Origin: JBBDIK01 sp964640385
Lineage (GTDB): Bacteria > Actinomycetota > UBA4738 > JBBDHU01
Length of the DNA: 64,000 bases
Assembly: GCA_964640385.1 (NCBI GenBank)
Contig: CAZXFL010000010.1
Span: forward strand, 8,361-72,360
Direction: 5' to 3'
Shown here: positions 52,072-62,100 of the stretch, piece by piece
How the letters are laid out: each line of letters begins with the position of its first letter
Position numbering within the stretch: position 1 is the first letter of the stretch
Notes under the pieces: model-generated
What the model saw: only the letters and a program-made list of their open reading frames with translations
The model's database searches: none
What the model was told of the DNA's origin: nothing
Made by a program: the position numbers and the translations under genes

Positions 52072-52124
52072 GTGGGCAGCCACTATATCCGACGAGCCGC
52101 GGCGGACCGCCGCGGCGCACAGGG

Positions 52125-52496
52125 CTACGGAGCGATGCCCGCCTCTGAGCTGCACGGGATCGGGGTCGGCTCGCCACCCTTCTCGACGATCACGAATGCA
52201 ACCTCGCCGCGTCTGACCATCCCGAGGCACACGCGCGCGAGCAACTCGAGGTACTCGGGATCCCGGAGTTGATCGACCTGCGCTTCGAGCTGGACGTTCG
52301 TCGCAGCCAGCACCTGGGTCTCGTGGCGGAGCTCGGCGAGTTGGCGCCGCTGGTCGAAGAAGAGGCGGACCGGGTAGACGGATGCGACGGCCAGCACGAT
52401 CACGACCGCGAGGAGCACTGCGGCCCTGATCGTGACCCGGACCCGAGGGCGGGCGGCAGCGTGCTTCCCGGCAACGGCCTCGCCGCGAGCCCCCAT
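52125..52496 (-). CDS. divIC: FtsB/DivIC-type septum formation protein
   Basis: The 123-residue protein has a basic cytoplasmic start, one membrane helix (IRAAVLLAVVIVLAVASVYPV) and a short outside coiled coil (RRQLAELRHETQVLAATNVQLEAQVDQLRDP), then a YLELLARVCLGMVRRGE end. It belongs to the division protein family that links FtsQ and FtsL. The place directly behind eno is conserved in actinobacteria. The ATG shares one base with the eno stop (TGATG). Confidence 0.88.
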   Translation of the reverse strand: MGARGEAVAGKHAAARPRVRVTIRAAVLLAVVIVLAVASVYPVRLFFDQRRQLAELRHETQVLAATNVQLEAQVDQLRDPEYLELLARVCLGMVRRGEVAFVIVEKGGEPTPIPCSSEAGIAP

Positions 52497-53773
52497 CAGC
52501 CTCCCCTCGGGAACGCGGAGGGACCGGCGAACCGCGCGTCCTCGCCCAGGACCTGCTCGATACGCAGCAACCGATTGTACTTGGCCGTGCGCTCCCCACG
52601 TGACGGCGCTCCGGCCTTGATCTGCCCGGCGTTGGTGGCGACCGCCAGATCGGCGATGGTCGTGTCCTCGGTCTCGCCCGAGCGATGGCTGATCATCGAG
52701 CGGTAGCCCGCTGGCGTCGCGGCGTCGATCACGTCGAGCGTCTCGGTCAACGAGCCGATCTGGTTGATCTTGATGAGGATCGCGTTTGCGGCGCGTTCGC
52801 GGATCCCGCGGGCGAGCCGGTCGGGGTTGGTGACGAACAGATCGTCGCCGACCAGCTGGACGCGGTCGCCGAGCGCAGCGGTGAGGTCCGTCCACCCCTG
52901 CCAATCGTCCTCGGCCAACCCGTCCTCGATCGAGACGATCGGGAACCGGGCGATCAGGCCTTCGTAGAAGGCGATCATGTCCTCGGACGTTCGATCCCGG
53001 CCCTCGAGGCGATAGGTGCCGTCGTGGAAGAACTCGGTCGACGCCGGGTCGAGCGCGATCGCGACCTCATCGCCGGGCTCGAGACCCGACTTCCCGATCG
53101 CTTCGACGATCAGCTCAAGCGCAGCCTCCGCGGTTCCGACATCCGGAGCGAACCCACCCTCGTCCCCGACCGCCGTCGACCTACCGGCCTCGTGAATGAT
53201 GCCCTTCAGCGCGTGGAAGACCTCTACGCCCCACCGGAGTGCCTCGGAGAACGAAGCGGCGCCGAGCGGGACGAGCATGAACTCCTGCATCTCGAGGTCG
53301 TTGTCGGCGTGCTCGCCGCCGTTCACGACGTTCAGGCAGGGCACCGGCAGCATGTGCGCGTTGGGCCCTCCGAGGTACCGGAAGAGCTCCAACCCTTCGT
53401 GGACGGCCGCGGCATGGGCGACCGCGACCGAGGCACCCAGGATCGCGTTGGCGCCGAGCGCTCCCTTGTTGGACGTACCGTCCAGGTCGGACAGCAGCTG
53501 GTCGATGTGGCGCTGATCCAGCGCTTCCTGCCCGGTGAGCGCCGGGCCCAGGACCTCGTCGACGTTGGCGACGGCCTGCAGGACGCCCTTCCCGCCGAAG
53601 CGCTTCGGGTTCTGGTCGCGGAGTTCGACGGCCTCGTGCGTCCCGGTGGAGGCGCCCGACGGAACGGCGGCGTGGCCAAGGGAGCCGTCGGAAAGAAGGC
53701 AGTCGACCTCGACGGTGGGGTTTCCCCGTGAATCGAGGATCTCCCGTGCTGACAGGGAAGCGATCTCGGGCAT
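52496..53773 (-). CDS. eno: Enolase
   Basis: This 425-residue glycolytic enzyme converts 2-phosphoglycerate to phosphoenolpyruvate. Complete motifs: LDSRGNPTVEVD, VPSGASTGTHEAVELRD, TAVGDEGGFAPDV, SIEDGLAEDDWQGW, GDDLFVTNP, KINQIGSLTETLD, SHRSGETEDTTIADLAVA and RGERTAKYNRLLRIE. The ATG at 53773 gives normal length; much longer open frames upstream are antisense noise. It starts the eno-divIC-S1-ppx operon. Confidence 0.98.
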   Translation of the reverse strand: MPEIASLSAREILDSRGNPTVEVDCLLSDGSLGHAAVPSGASTGTHEAVELRDQNPKRFGGKGVLQAVANVDEVLGPALTGQEALDQRHIDQLLSDLDGTSNKGALGANAILGASVAVAHAAAVHEGLELFRYLGGPNAHMLPVPCLNVVNGGEHADNDLEMQEFMLVPLGAASFSEALRWGVEVFHALKGIIHEAGRSTAVGDEGGFAPDVGTAEAALELIVEAIGKSGLEPGDEVAIALDPASTEFFHDGTYRLEGRDRTSEDMIAFYEGLIARFPIVSIEDGLAEDDWQGWTDLTAALGDRVQLVGDDLFVTNPDRLARGIRERAANAILIKINQIGSLTETLDVIDAATPAGYRSMISHRSGETEDTTIADLAVATNAGQIKAGAPSRGERTAKYNRLLRIEQVLGEDARFAGPSAFPRGG

Positions 53774-53824
53774 CGGAGCCCAAGTGTAGTTGCCTCGGGC
53801 CCCCGGACGGTGTATCTCCAAGCG

Positions 53825-55348
53825 ATGCGTGTCTGTCTCTGGCATGGCTGGCTTCTCGAGGGTTCGGGGTCCAACGTCTACACGGCGCGGGTCGCGGAGT
53901 GCCTGCGCCGGGAAGGTCACGACGTGCTGCTCCTGTGCCAGGAACAGCACCCGGAAGGGTTCGACTGGATCGACGCGTGGGGGTCGGCGGACCATGGGGT
54001 GAGCGCCCTCGTCCCGACCGGAGTGCCGGAGGCGGCGGGCCGGGTCACCCTGCTCCGGCCCCAGATCGGCGAGCTTCTGCCGGTCTTCGTCTGGGACGAC
54101 TACGAAGGGTTCACGGTCAAGCGGTTCGTGGACCTCTCCGACGACGAGCTGAACGCGTACCTGGATGCGAACGTGACGGCGATGCGCAACGCGGTCGAGT
54201 GGCACAGCTCCGAGGCCGTCGCCACAGGTCATGCGATCCCCGGCGCGGCGATCGCGAAGCGAGCCCTCGGCGACGGCCGCTACGTCGCGAAGGTCCACGG
54301 CAGCGACCTCGTCTACGCGGTCGACGAGCAGGATCGATACGTCGAACTCGCGCGCGAGGGGCTCGCCGGAGCACGCGCCGTCGCCGGTGCCAGCGAAGAC
54401 GTGCTTCGGCGGACCGAGGTGCTCGTTCCGGAGATCGCCGGGCGAACGGTAGTGGTACCTCCGGGCGTCGATGTCGCGCGGTTCCGCCTCCGGGATGGAC
54501 GCGAGGCGCTGGAACGGGCCGCCACGTTGCTGGAACTCGACGCCGAAACCGAGCGCGGCCGGCATCCGGAAGTGGATGCGGACGTCCAGGAGGCACTGGC
54601 AACGCGGGACGCGACGGCCCTCGACAACCTCGCGAACCGCTACGACCAGGCGGTGCCGGATCCTCAGGCAACCACCCGGTTGCGCGATCTCGCGTCTTTC
54701 GACGGACCGCTCATCGGCTACATCGGGAAGCTGATCGCCCCCAAGGGGGTCGAGCGGATGATCGAGGCGTTGGCGCTCATGGCCGGCGACACGCGCGGGT
54801 TGGTCATCGGCTTCGGCACGTTCCGCGAATGGCTGACCGCGCTCGTCGAGGCCCTGGATCGCGGGGATGTCGAGGCGTACGCATGGCTCCGCGATCGATC
54901 CGGGATGCAGCTCGAGCTGAGCGACGATCAGGTCCGCGCGGCGGAGGGGCTGCGCGAGCGGATCTCGTTCACGGGGAGGCTCGACCATCGGTACGCTCCG
55001 TCGACCCTCGGCGCACTCGACGTGTTGGTCGTGCCGTCCACGCTCTCGGAAGCCTTCGGGATGGTTGCCGCGGAGGGAGCGGCGGCCGGAGCACTCCCGT
55101 TGGTCGCGCGTCACTCGGGACTCGAGGAAGTCGCCAACGCCCTGGAGGCCGAAGTCGGCCGCCCGGGCTGGTTCTCGTTCGAACCGGGTGACGGAGCGAC
55201 CGCCCGGGTCACGGAGGGCATCACCCGCCTGATCGGACTCCCTGATGAGGAGAGGCAGACGTTGCGGGAGGCCTGCACGGCCTTCGTGGGTCGCGAGTGG
55301 TCGTGGGAGGCGACGGCCAAACGGATCCTCGCCGCCGCAACGAGCTAG
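53825..55348 (+). CDS. GT4-type glycosyltransferase, long form
   Basis: The 507-residue protein starts like a GT-B enzyme (MRVCLWHGWLLEGSGSNVYT). A C-terminal donor domain (LIGYIGKLIAPKGVERMIEAL, then VVPSTLSEAFGMVAAEGAAAG) is clear. An additional helical stretch with an early DAETERGRHPEVDADVQEAL (residues about 235-265) lengthens the middle. It is divergent from eno with 50 bases between them. No ribosome-binding site is strong; the GTG at 53810 is an alternative start. Sugar and acceptor unknown. Confidence 0.8.
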   Translation: MRVCLWHGWLLEGSGSNVYTARVAECLRREGHDVLLLCQEQHPEGFDWIDAWGSADHGVSALVPTGVPEAAGRVTLLRPQIGELLPVFVWDDYEGFTVKRFVDLSDDELNAYLDANVTAMRNAVEWHSSEAVATGHAIPGAAIAKRALGDGRYVAKVHGSDLVYAVDEQDRYVELAREGLAGARAVAGASEDVLRRTEVLVPEIAGRTVVVPPGVDVARFRLRDGREALERAATLLELDAETERGRHPEVDADVQEALATRDATALDNLANRYDQAVPDPQATTRLRDLASFDGPLIGYIGKLIAPKGVERMIEALALMAGDTRGLVIGFGTFREWLTALVEALDRGDVEAYAWLRDRSGMQLELSDDQVRAAEGLRERISFTGRLDHRYAPSTLGALDVLVVPSTLSEAFGMVAAEGAAAGALPLVARHSGLEEVANALEAEVGRPGWFSFEPGDGATARVTEGITRLIGLPDEERQTLREACTAFVGREWSWEATAKRILAAATS

Positions 55349-55635
55349 CCCCCCGTCAACGGGTATCTTCCGACGAGCCGCTCCGGTCCGCCGTCGAACG
55401 CGAGGAGTTCGACCTCCGAGCACTTCCCTTCGTCCGACTCGACCCCGAACCCCTTCAAGGTGAGGTGAGGACGGGGATACGAGAGACCGTCTGCGAGCCC
55501 GCGCCCCTGGATCTCCGCCTGGACCGCCAGGTACGCCTCCGACACCTCCCGCGGGGGCCTCAGGACGAGGTACCCACTCCCCGCAACCGCCTCGAGATGT
55601 CGGGCATCGGTGATGAACGGGATGTGGTCGTCCAT
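55345..55635 (-). CDS. 2H phosphoesterase-like fragment (2'-5' RNA ligase superfamily)
   Basis: The 96-residue product resembles the first half of 2'-5' RNA ligase family proteins: PRPHLTLKGFG carries the first HxT motif. The family needs two such motifs and is usually 160-190 residues; the second is missing. It is therefore either truncated or an unusual short member. It overlaps the convergent glycosyltransferase by four bases and lies four bases after the VapC stop. Confidence 0.45.
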   Translation of the reverse strand: MDDHIPFITDARHLEAVAGSGYLVLRPPREVSEAYLAVQAEIQGRGLADGLSYPRPHLTLKGFGVESDEGKCSEVELLAFDGGPERLVGRYPLTGG

Positions 55636-55639
55636 CTCC

Positions 55640-56023
55640 CTACCAGATGAGCTCGACCGGGTAGCCCGCGAGCGCACGGTCCGCGCTGACGATCGCCATC
55701 CCCTCGACGGTCGCCTGCGCGACGAGCATGCGGTCGAAGGGATCCCGGTGCACAGCAGGCAACCGTTCGAGCGCCAACACGTGATGGAGATGGAGAGGCA
55801 GCGCCTCGAAGCCGTTGGCGACGAGCTGGGCAGGGATGAACCGAGCGGGCTCCGGCATCTCCACGCGGCCCAACTGCGCCTTCACGAGGAGTTCCCAGAC
55901 ACTCACCGAGCTCACATAGATCTCGGTCGCACCGTGGGCGATGATCTCGCGGGCGCGATCAGACAGGCGGGGGTGGTCACCCACCCACCACACGAACACG
56001 TGAGCGTCTAGCAGGACCCTCAT
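55640..56023 (-). CDS. vapC: VapC-type PIN-domain toxin ribonuclease
   Basis: The 127-residue PIN-domain protein has the acidic metal site: Asp6 in MRVLLDAHVFVWW, Glu44 region in VSVWELLVKAQLG, Asp in HRDPFDRMLVAQA and a last Asp in VSADRALAGY. This is the toxin of a type II pair that cuts RNA. It overlaps the antitoxin gene by four bases, as is typical. Confidence 0.88.
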   Translation of the reverse strand: MRVLLDAHVFVWWVGDHPRLSDRAREIIAHGATEIYVSSVSVWELLVKAQLGRVEMPEPARFIPAQLVANGFEALPLHLHHVLALERLPAVHRDPFDRMLVAQATVEGMAIVSADRALAGYPVELIW

Positions 56024-56247
56024 TCGAACGACCCGAGGATCTCCTCCGGGAGCGGGGCATCGAATTCATCGCTGATCCAGACGTCACCTCGCGCCGAGCC
56101 GGGCTCCCGATCAGTTGCCGCTGGCCGGATCGGCACAAGCTTGGCGACCGGTCGCCCCGCCTTGGCGAGGATGATCTCTTCCCCCATGGCAGCGCGGTCA
56201 AGCAGCCGGGAGAAGTGGGTCTTCGCGTCATGGACGTTCACCATCAT
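56020..56247 (-). CDS. Phd/YefM-family antitoxin
   Basis: The 75-residue protein has the Phd DNA-binding fold (VNVHDAKTHFSRLLDRAAMGEEIILAKAGRPVAKLVPI) and a C-terminal acidic tail that should block the toxin. It usually represses its own promoter through short palindromes; two are present just upstream. ATG codons at 56247 and 56244 are both possible. It has no ribosome-binding site, so it may be translated from a leaderless mRNA. Confidence 0.88.
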   Translation of the reverse strand: MMVNVHDAKTHFSRLLDRAAMGEEIILAKAGRPVAKLVPIRPAATDREPGSARGDVWISDEFDAPLPEEILGSFE

Positions 56248-56258
56248 GGCTACAGGAT

Positions 56259-56282
56259 GGACTAAGTCCTTGACTAAGTCAA
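56259..56282 (-). promoter_or_regulatory. Paired palindromic operators of the toxin-antitoxin operon
   Basis: GGACTAAGTCC (56259-56269) is directly followed by TTGACTAAGTCAA (56270-56282). Both are palindromes around a common GACTAAGTC core, 12 bases apart, so two antitoxin dimers could bind side by side. The minus strand reads TTGACT at the far end, a good -35 element. These AT-rich blocks stand out in this GC-rich region. Confidence 0.72.
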
Positions 56283-56318
56283 TGTCCAGGTTGCGACCCT
56301 CCCCGCTACGATGCTTCC

Positions 56319-56882
56319 GTGAGTGAGTTCAGCCAGAGCTACCACCTGGCCTCCGACGAGCAGGAGGAGGCGACGGATCTTCTGCGCCGCGCCGGAGTGC
56401 GCGGCTGGGTGTTCCCGCCGAGCAACGGATGGGTGAGCTTCCTGCCGGAACCGGACGAATTCGGGACACCTTCGCCGGCCGTGGTCGCCGCCAACACCGG
56501 AACGCTCCTGTACTACCTCAACGCCGAAGACCACGGGTGGACCTTCGCGATCTGGCAGAGGTCCGACCCCGTCTGCGCCTACGGATGTTCCTGGGAGGGC
56601 ACCCTCGTGATCGAGGACGCGTCGCTCGACATGGTCGTCGTCGGCCAGATCGTGTCGGTCAACGCCCTCGAGCACGAGGCCGCGCGGCTGACGGCCGAAC
56701 GGCTGCTGCATCCCGAGAGCCTCGAGCACGTCCTCGCCTATGTCGCGCACACCGAGGGCCGGAACCCTGGACACGGGTTCGCGGAGGCCATCGGCTTGGA
56801 GCATTTCCACTGGCTTTCGACCGACTACGTCCTGCGCGACGAGGGAACGCTGTTCGGCGTCGAGACGCTCCGCGTCGAGTAG
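56319..56882 (+). CDS. Uncharacterised cytoplasmic protein
   Basis: The 187-residue acidic protein starts with GTG and has a mixed alpha/beta layout. It shows repeated aromatic segments (GWVFPPSNGWVSFLPE, YYLNAEDHGWTFAIWQ). I do not recognise a family. It is divergent from the antitoxin gene, so the paired operator could also affect it. Confidence 0.55.
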   Translation: MSEFSQSYHLASDEQEEATDLLRRAGVRGWVFPPSNGWVSFLPEPDEFGTPSPAVVAANTGTLLYYLNAEDHGWTFAIWQRSDPVCAYGCSWEGTLVIEDASLDMVVVGQIVSVNALEHEAARLTAERLLHPESLEHVLAYVAHTEGRNPGHGFAEAIGLEHFHWLSTDYVLRDEGTLFGVETLRVE

Positions 56883-56916
56883 TCATCGGACGCCAGTTCT
56901 GCGAGCATCTCCCGCC

Positions 56917-57300
56917 ATGAGCGACGACATCCTCGAGAAGAGGAACGCGAGCTTCTTCGGGTTCGAGACGATCGACCCGGCGACCGGCAAGAAGCGTCGT
57001 GACCCGGCCGTCGTCCGTGGCAACGGCAACCTGACGCTTAGCGAGACCGAGCTCCGTTTCCAGCGTTACGCCCCCCCGGTCGACATCCGGGTGCCGCTCG
57101 ACCTCGTGGAGGGGACCAGACTCGCTCGCTCCCACAACGGCAAGTCGTTCGGGTTCCTCCCGGTGCTTCAGATCGCCTTCCGGACCGCGACCGACACGCA
57201 GGTCCTGGGCGTCTGCGTCGGCCGCCAACACGAGGCCGAGCCGTGGATCGCCGCGATCGAGCGAGCGCGCGGGAACGGCCGGGCCGAGAGCACCGGCTAG
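56917..57300 (+). CDS. PH-like domain protein
   Basis: The 127-residue product is a beta-rich protein with LTLSETELRFQRYAPPVDIRVPLDLVEG and an end FRTATDTQVLGVCVG, fitting a bacterial PH-like barrel. Function unknown. It overlaps the convergent mazG end by four bases. Confidence 0.6.
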   Translation: MSDDILEKRNASFFGFETIDPATGKKRRDPAVVRGNGNLTLSETELRFQRYAPPVDIRVPLDLVEGTRLARSHNGKSFGFLPVLQIAFRTATDTQVLGVCVGRQHEAEPWIAAIERARGNGRAESTG

Positions 57301-58103
57301 TTCCGACATTCCCGGAAGTAGACCAGCAGGTCCTCGTCGGACATCGCCGAAAGATCGACGCCGTCGGCAGCCGCACGCTCGCGCATCTGCTCGTACCGAT
57401 CGGCGAACCGCCTCGTCGTGCGTCGGAGCGCCTGTTCGGGATCGACACCGAGTCGCCGTGCAACCCCCACCGCCGCGAAGAGCACATCCCCGAGTTCGGC
57501 TTCGGCTTCCTCAGGAGTGACGGCGGCCTCAAGCTCTGCGAGCTCGTCGCGGAGCTTGGCGAGCGCGGCCTCCGAGGTGCGCCACTCGAACCCGATACCG
57601 GCGGCGCGGCGCTGCACCTTGGAGGCGCGTGCGAGCGCGGGCAGGGTCGGCGGGATCTCGTCCTCCAGGCCACGGCGTTCGCCCTTCTCCTGCTCCTTGA
57701 TCTTCTCCCAGTTCACGAGCACCTCGCCCGCGGAGTCAACCTCGGCGTCGCCGAAGACGTGTGGGTGCCGGCGGATGAGCTTGCGGACCGTACCTTCGGC
57801 CACGTCGTCGACGTCGTACTCGCTGGCTTCCCGGGCGAGTTCGGCGTGGAAGACCACCTGCAGCAGTAGGTCGCCCAGCTCGTCGCGGAGCCGGTCCGGG
57901 TCGCCGGAATCGATCGCGTCCAGGACCTCGTGCGACTCCTCGAGCAGGTGTTTGGCCAGGGTGGCATGGGTCTGCTCGGCGTCCCAGGGACAGCCGCCGG
58001 GGCCGCGGAGACGCGCCATCACCTTGACGAGATCGAGGAGCGCCTGCCCCTCCCGGTTCGACGGAACCGGGCCCTCGGGAACGTGCTGGAGGTCTCCCGT
58101 CAC
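57297..58103 (-). CDS. mazG: Nucleoside triphosphate pyrophosphohydrolase
   Basis: MazG hydrolyses (d)NTPs to monophosphates and helps clear abnormal nucleotides. The 268-residue protein has the tandem MazG domain with MARLRGPGGCPWDAEQTHATL, ELGDLLLQVVFHAELA and a second AELGDVLFAAVGVARRL. The GTG start overlaps the preceding parvulin stop (GTGA). Length and motifs are complete. Confidence 0.93.
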   Translation of the reverse strand: MTGDLQHVPEGPVPSNREGQALLDLVKVMARLRGPGGCPWDAEQTHATLAKHLLEESHEVLDAIDSGDPDRLRDELGDLLLQVVFHAELAREASEYDVDDVAEGTVRKLIRRHPHVFGDAEVDSAGEVLVNWEKIKEQEKGERRGLEDEIPPTLPALARASKVQRRAAGIGFEWRTSEAALAKLRDELAELEAAVTPEEAEAELGDVLFAAVGVARRLGVDPEQALRRTTRRFADRYEQMRERAAADGVDLSAMSDEDLLVYFRECRN

Positions 58104-59104
58104 GCGCCCGGGACGGGAGGCGGCGCCACGGAGGAAGGATCGGTGCTGGTGATCGGCACCACGGTGTTCGTGTCGACGTCGTAGCGCCCGTAGCGCGGAT
58201 TGACCTCGATCTCGGCGGACTCGAGCTGGCCCTTGAGCCACTGTTCGAAGAACCGCTGCGAAGCCGAGCTGCCGCCCTCGAGTTCCTTGCGCGCCTTGGC
58301 GAACGGCTTCACCCGAACGTCCTTCACGTAGATGATGTGGTACCCGAACTCGGACTTGACCGGACCGATGATCGTGCCGGGCTGGGCGTTCGCGGCCGCG
58401 TTCGCGTACTCGGAAACGAGGCTGGCGGCCGGGATGGCTCCTAGGTCGCCGCCCTTCTTCGCGGAGCCGGGATCCTCGGAGTACTTCTTCGCCAGCGCGG
58501 CGAAGTTCCCCTTGGTCGCCTGCGAGAAGATGCGATCGGCCTCGGCCTTGTCGGCTACCAGGATGTGCGCCGTGTCGATGGTCGTGAACTGCAGCTTGTC
58601 GTCTTCGTAGGCCTTGCGGAGCGCATCCTCTTGCATCCCCGATCCGGACACCTGCTCTTGGACTGCTGCGAACAGCAGCAGCTTCTTGACGAACTCACCG
58701 AACTCCTGGCGCGTCACCCCCTGCTTCTTGAGCAACGCGTCGAAGGCACCCGGCTGCGGAGCGCCGGCGTCGATCTGCTCCAGCGTCTTCTCGACATCGG
58801 CTTGCGGCACGGTGATCTGGTTCGCCGTCGTGTAGTTCTGCAGCACGCGATCCTGGATCAGGACGCCGAGCGCCTGCTGCGCGCAGGCAACGTTCGGATC
58901 CGCGGGGGCCTCCGCGCCGGGCATCGCACCGCCGCAGGTCGAGCCTTGCAGTTCGGCGAGGATCTTGAACTCCGGAAGCAGTCCCTGCAGGTCGGCGTCC
59001 GAGATCTCCGAGCCGTCGACGGTTGCCGCCGCGTTCGGAGTCGTGACGCAGGCACCCAACAGCAAGGCGAGCGCGACGCACGGGAGGAGGAGTCGGGGGT
59101 TCAC
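58100..59104 (-). CDS. Parvulin-type peptidyl-prolyl isomerase lipoprotein (SurA/PrsA-like)
   Basis: The 334-residue lipoprotein (lipobox LLGAC, near residue 19) has a SurA-like N-terminal helical chaperone part, a parvulin domain (TAHILVADKAEADRIF, FAALAKKYSEDPGSAKKGGDLG, FGYHIIYV) and a C-terminal helix. It assists folding outside the membrane. It starts with GTG and sits between mfd and mazG. Confidence 0.9.
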   Translation of the reverse strand: MNPRLLLPCVALALLLGACVTTPNAAATVDGSEISDADLQGLLPEFKILAELQGSTCGGAMPGAEAPADPNVACAQQALGVLIQDRVLQNYTTANQITVPQADVEKTLEQIDAGAPQPGAFDALLKKQGVTRQEFGEFVKKLLLFAAVQEQVSGSGMQEDALRKAYEDDKLQFTTIDTAHILVADKAEADRIFSQATKGNFAALAKKYSEDPGSAKKGGDLGAIPAASLVSEYANAAANAQPGTIIGPVKSEFGYHIIYVKDVRVKPFAKARKELEGGSSASQRFFEQWLKGQLESAEIEVNPRYGRYDVDTNTVVPITSTDPSSVAPPPVPGA

Positions 59105-59127
59105 GCGGGAGAGTGTATCGGGCCCTG

Positions 59128-62100
59128 TCACGAACCGCCGACGGCGACCTGCAGCGCCCGCTCGACCCACCCGGGGAGCTCTGCGCCGGGGATGCGGTCG
59201 GTCCCGGCCAGGTTCAGGGTGGCGGTCGAGACATGGAACGAGGCATCGGGCACACGCTCGCCGAGCGATCGCTGAGCCGGCTCGTCCAGAGAAACGGGCT
59301 TGCAACGAACCTCGTCCTTGTAGCGGGTGACCTCGGCGATGCCGTTCGCGAGGCAGACGATGCGCAGCGAGGCGACCGCCAAGAGCGTCTCGACCTGGAG
59401 AGGCAAGGGGCCGAACCGATCGACCGTCTCCGCCCGGACCGCATCGAGCGTCTCGCGGTCCTCAGCTGTCGCGATCCGCCGGTACCGCTCGAGACGCAGC
59501 GACTCTTGTCCGATCCAGCCGGGCGGGATGAACGCGCGTACGGGGAGATCGATCCGGACTTCCCGCTCCTCAGGGAGGGGCTCGCCTTTCATCTCGCCGA
59601 CGGCTTCTTGCAGGAGACGGCAGTAGGTCTCGAAGCCGACCGCAGCGATGTGCCCGTGTTGCTCGGCACCGAGCAGGTTCCCCGCGCCGCGGATCTCGAG
59701 GTCGCGCATCGCGATCTGGAACCCGCTGCCCAGCGCCGTGTGGCGGCTGATCGTCGCCAAACGCTCGTGCGCCTCCTCGGTGAGCGCGCGCTGCGGCGGG
59801 AAGAAGAAGTACGCGAACGCCCGTTCCTTCGAGCGGCCGACCCGCCCGCGGAGCTGGTACATCTGCGCGAGGCCGAGCCGGTCGGCGCTGTCGACGATCA
59901 GGGTGTTGGCGCTCGGGACGTCAAGTCCCGACTCGATGATCGTCGTGCAGACCAGGACGTCGGCCTCGCGTTCCCAGAAGGCGAGCATCTCCTGTTCGAG
60001 CCGGTCCTCGTCCATCTGGCCGTGCGCGACGACGACCCGCGCCTCGGGAACCAGGTCGGCGATCTTCGCCGCTTGCCGGTCGAGGGTTGCGACGCGGTTG
60101 TGGAGCCAGAACACCTGGCCACCGCGCAGCAACTCCCTGCGCAGCGCGCCGAACGCCATCTGCTCGTCGTACTCCCCCACGTAGGTCAGGACCGGCTGCC
60201 GGTCCTCCGGCGGCGTGTCGACCGTCGACATGTCGCGGATACCGGTCAGCGCCATCTCGAGCGTCCGCGGGATCGGCGTCGCCGTCATCGCCAGCGCGTC
60301 GACATGCGCCCGCAGGTTCTTGAGCCGCTCCTTGTGCGCGACGCCGAACCGCTGCTCCTCGTCGACGATCATCAGGCCGAGATCCTTGAACGCGATATCG
60401 GCAGACAGAAGCCGGTGGGTACCGATGACCACATCGATCTTCCCCGCCGCGAGATCGCGGACGACCTCGTCCTGCTCGCGCTTCGACAGGAACCGCGAGA
60501 GCATCGCGACCCGCATGGGGAACGGACGATAGCGCTCGCCGAACGTGACGAAATGCTGCTCCGCCAGCAACGTCGTCGGGACCAGGACCGCGACCTGCTT
60601 CCCGTCCATCACCGCCTTGAACGCGGCCCGGACCGCGACCTCCGTCTTGCCGTACCCGACATCGCCACAGATCAGCCGGTCCATCGGCTTCGGCAGCTCC
60701 ATGTCCTGCCGCACGTCCTCGATCGCCACGAGCTGATCGCCGGTCTCCTCGTGCGGGAACGCGTCCTCCAACTCGCGCTGCCACGGGGCGTCCGGCGCGA
60801 ACGCATGGCCCGGCACCGACATCCGCACGCTGTAGAGGCGGACCAGTTCGCCCGCCATGTCGCGGACGGCCCGGCGGACGCGGGTCTTGGTGCGCGTCCA
60901 ATCCGAACTCCCCAGCCGGTGCAGGCGCGGGGCATCTCCCCCCGTGTACTTGACGACCGTCCCGACCTGATCGGACGGGACCGAGAGCCGGTCGCCCTTC
61001 GCGTACGCGAGGACGAGGTAGTCCCGTTCGGCGCCGCCGATCTCGCGGTGCACGACGCCCTCGAACCGGCCCACGCCGTGCGTCGTGTGGACCACGAAGT
61101 TCCCCGGTTCCAGTTCCGCCGCAAGGGGATCGGCGCGGCGCCGGACCATCCGCGGCGCAGCTCTCGTATGGCGTCGCCCCCCGAACAAGTCCTCTTCCGA
61201 CGCGACCGCCAGATGGCCCGGCGCGAACACGAACCCCGAGACCAGCTGCGCCTCGACCCCGGTCACGGGCAGGTCGACCGCGCCGGACATGTCCAGATGG
61301 ACGTCGCTTCCTGCAAGCACCTCGGCGGCCCGGTCCAGCGACCCATGGCCCTCGGCCGTCACGACGATCTCGAACCCACCCTCGGCGAGCCCGGCGATCC
61401 GTCGCACGAGCTCGATCGCGTTCCCGGTCGCGGTCCCCCAGTCCGCGAATCCGAGGTCGATCCCCTCGGCGAGTTCGGACAGATCGAGCCGGGTTCGATC
61501 CCCTACCGCTTCTTCCAGGGGGAGCAGCACCCGTGGGCCCGGCCAACCCGTCACCTCGGCGATCCCCTCGGCCTCGTCGAACGCCTGACGCGCACGGTCG
61601 ATCGTCCGCCGCGATCGCGTGAGCACGACCCAGGACCCCGCGGGGAGCAGGTCTGCGACGGTCGGCATCTCGGTGAAGAGCAGCGGCGCAAGCGTCTCCA
61701 TCCCCTCGAACGCCAGTCCGTCGGCGAACCGGGTCAGCGCGTCGCGCAACCTCGGCCCGTGTTTCGGCGCGAGCCGCGCCGCCCGTTCGCGGAGCTCCTC
61801 GGACGTCGGTAACTCGGTCACCGGGTCGATGTCGATCCGCTCGATCGGGCCCGACGAGAGCTGCGTCGCCGGGATGAACTCACGGAGCGCCTCGATGTCC
61901 TCGCCGTCCAGTTCGGCCCGCACCGGACGTCGCGCCGTCCCGGGGAACACGTCGACGATGCCCCCGCGGACCGCGAACTCGCCTCGATGCTCGACCACAT
62001 CGGCGCGCCGGTAGCCGAGGGCGACCAGGCGTTCGGCCAGATCGTCGGGAGCCGTCGATGTACCCCGCTCGAGGACCAGCGGTTCATGCGTGCCCAGCTC

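Noticed and set aside
53773..55423. Upstream extension of the eno frame
   Set aside because: It runs antisense through the glycosyltransferase gene, and enolase clearly starts at MPEIASLSAREILDSRG.
59113..61812. An 899-codon plus-strand open frame
   Set aside because: It is entirely antisense to mfd, whose motifs are complete.
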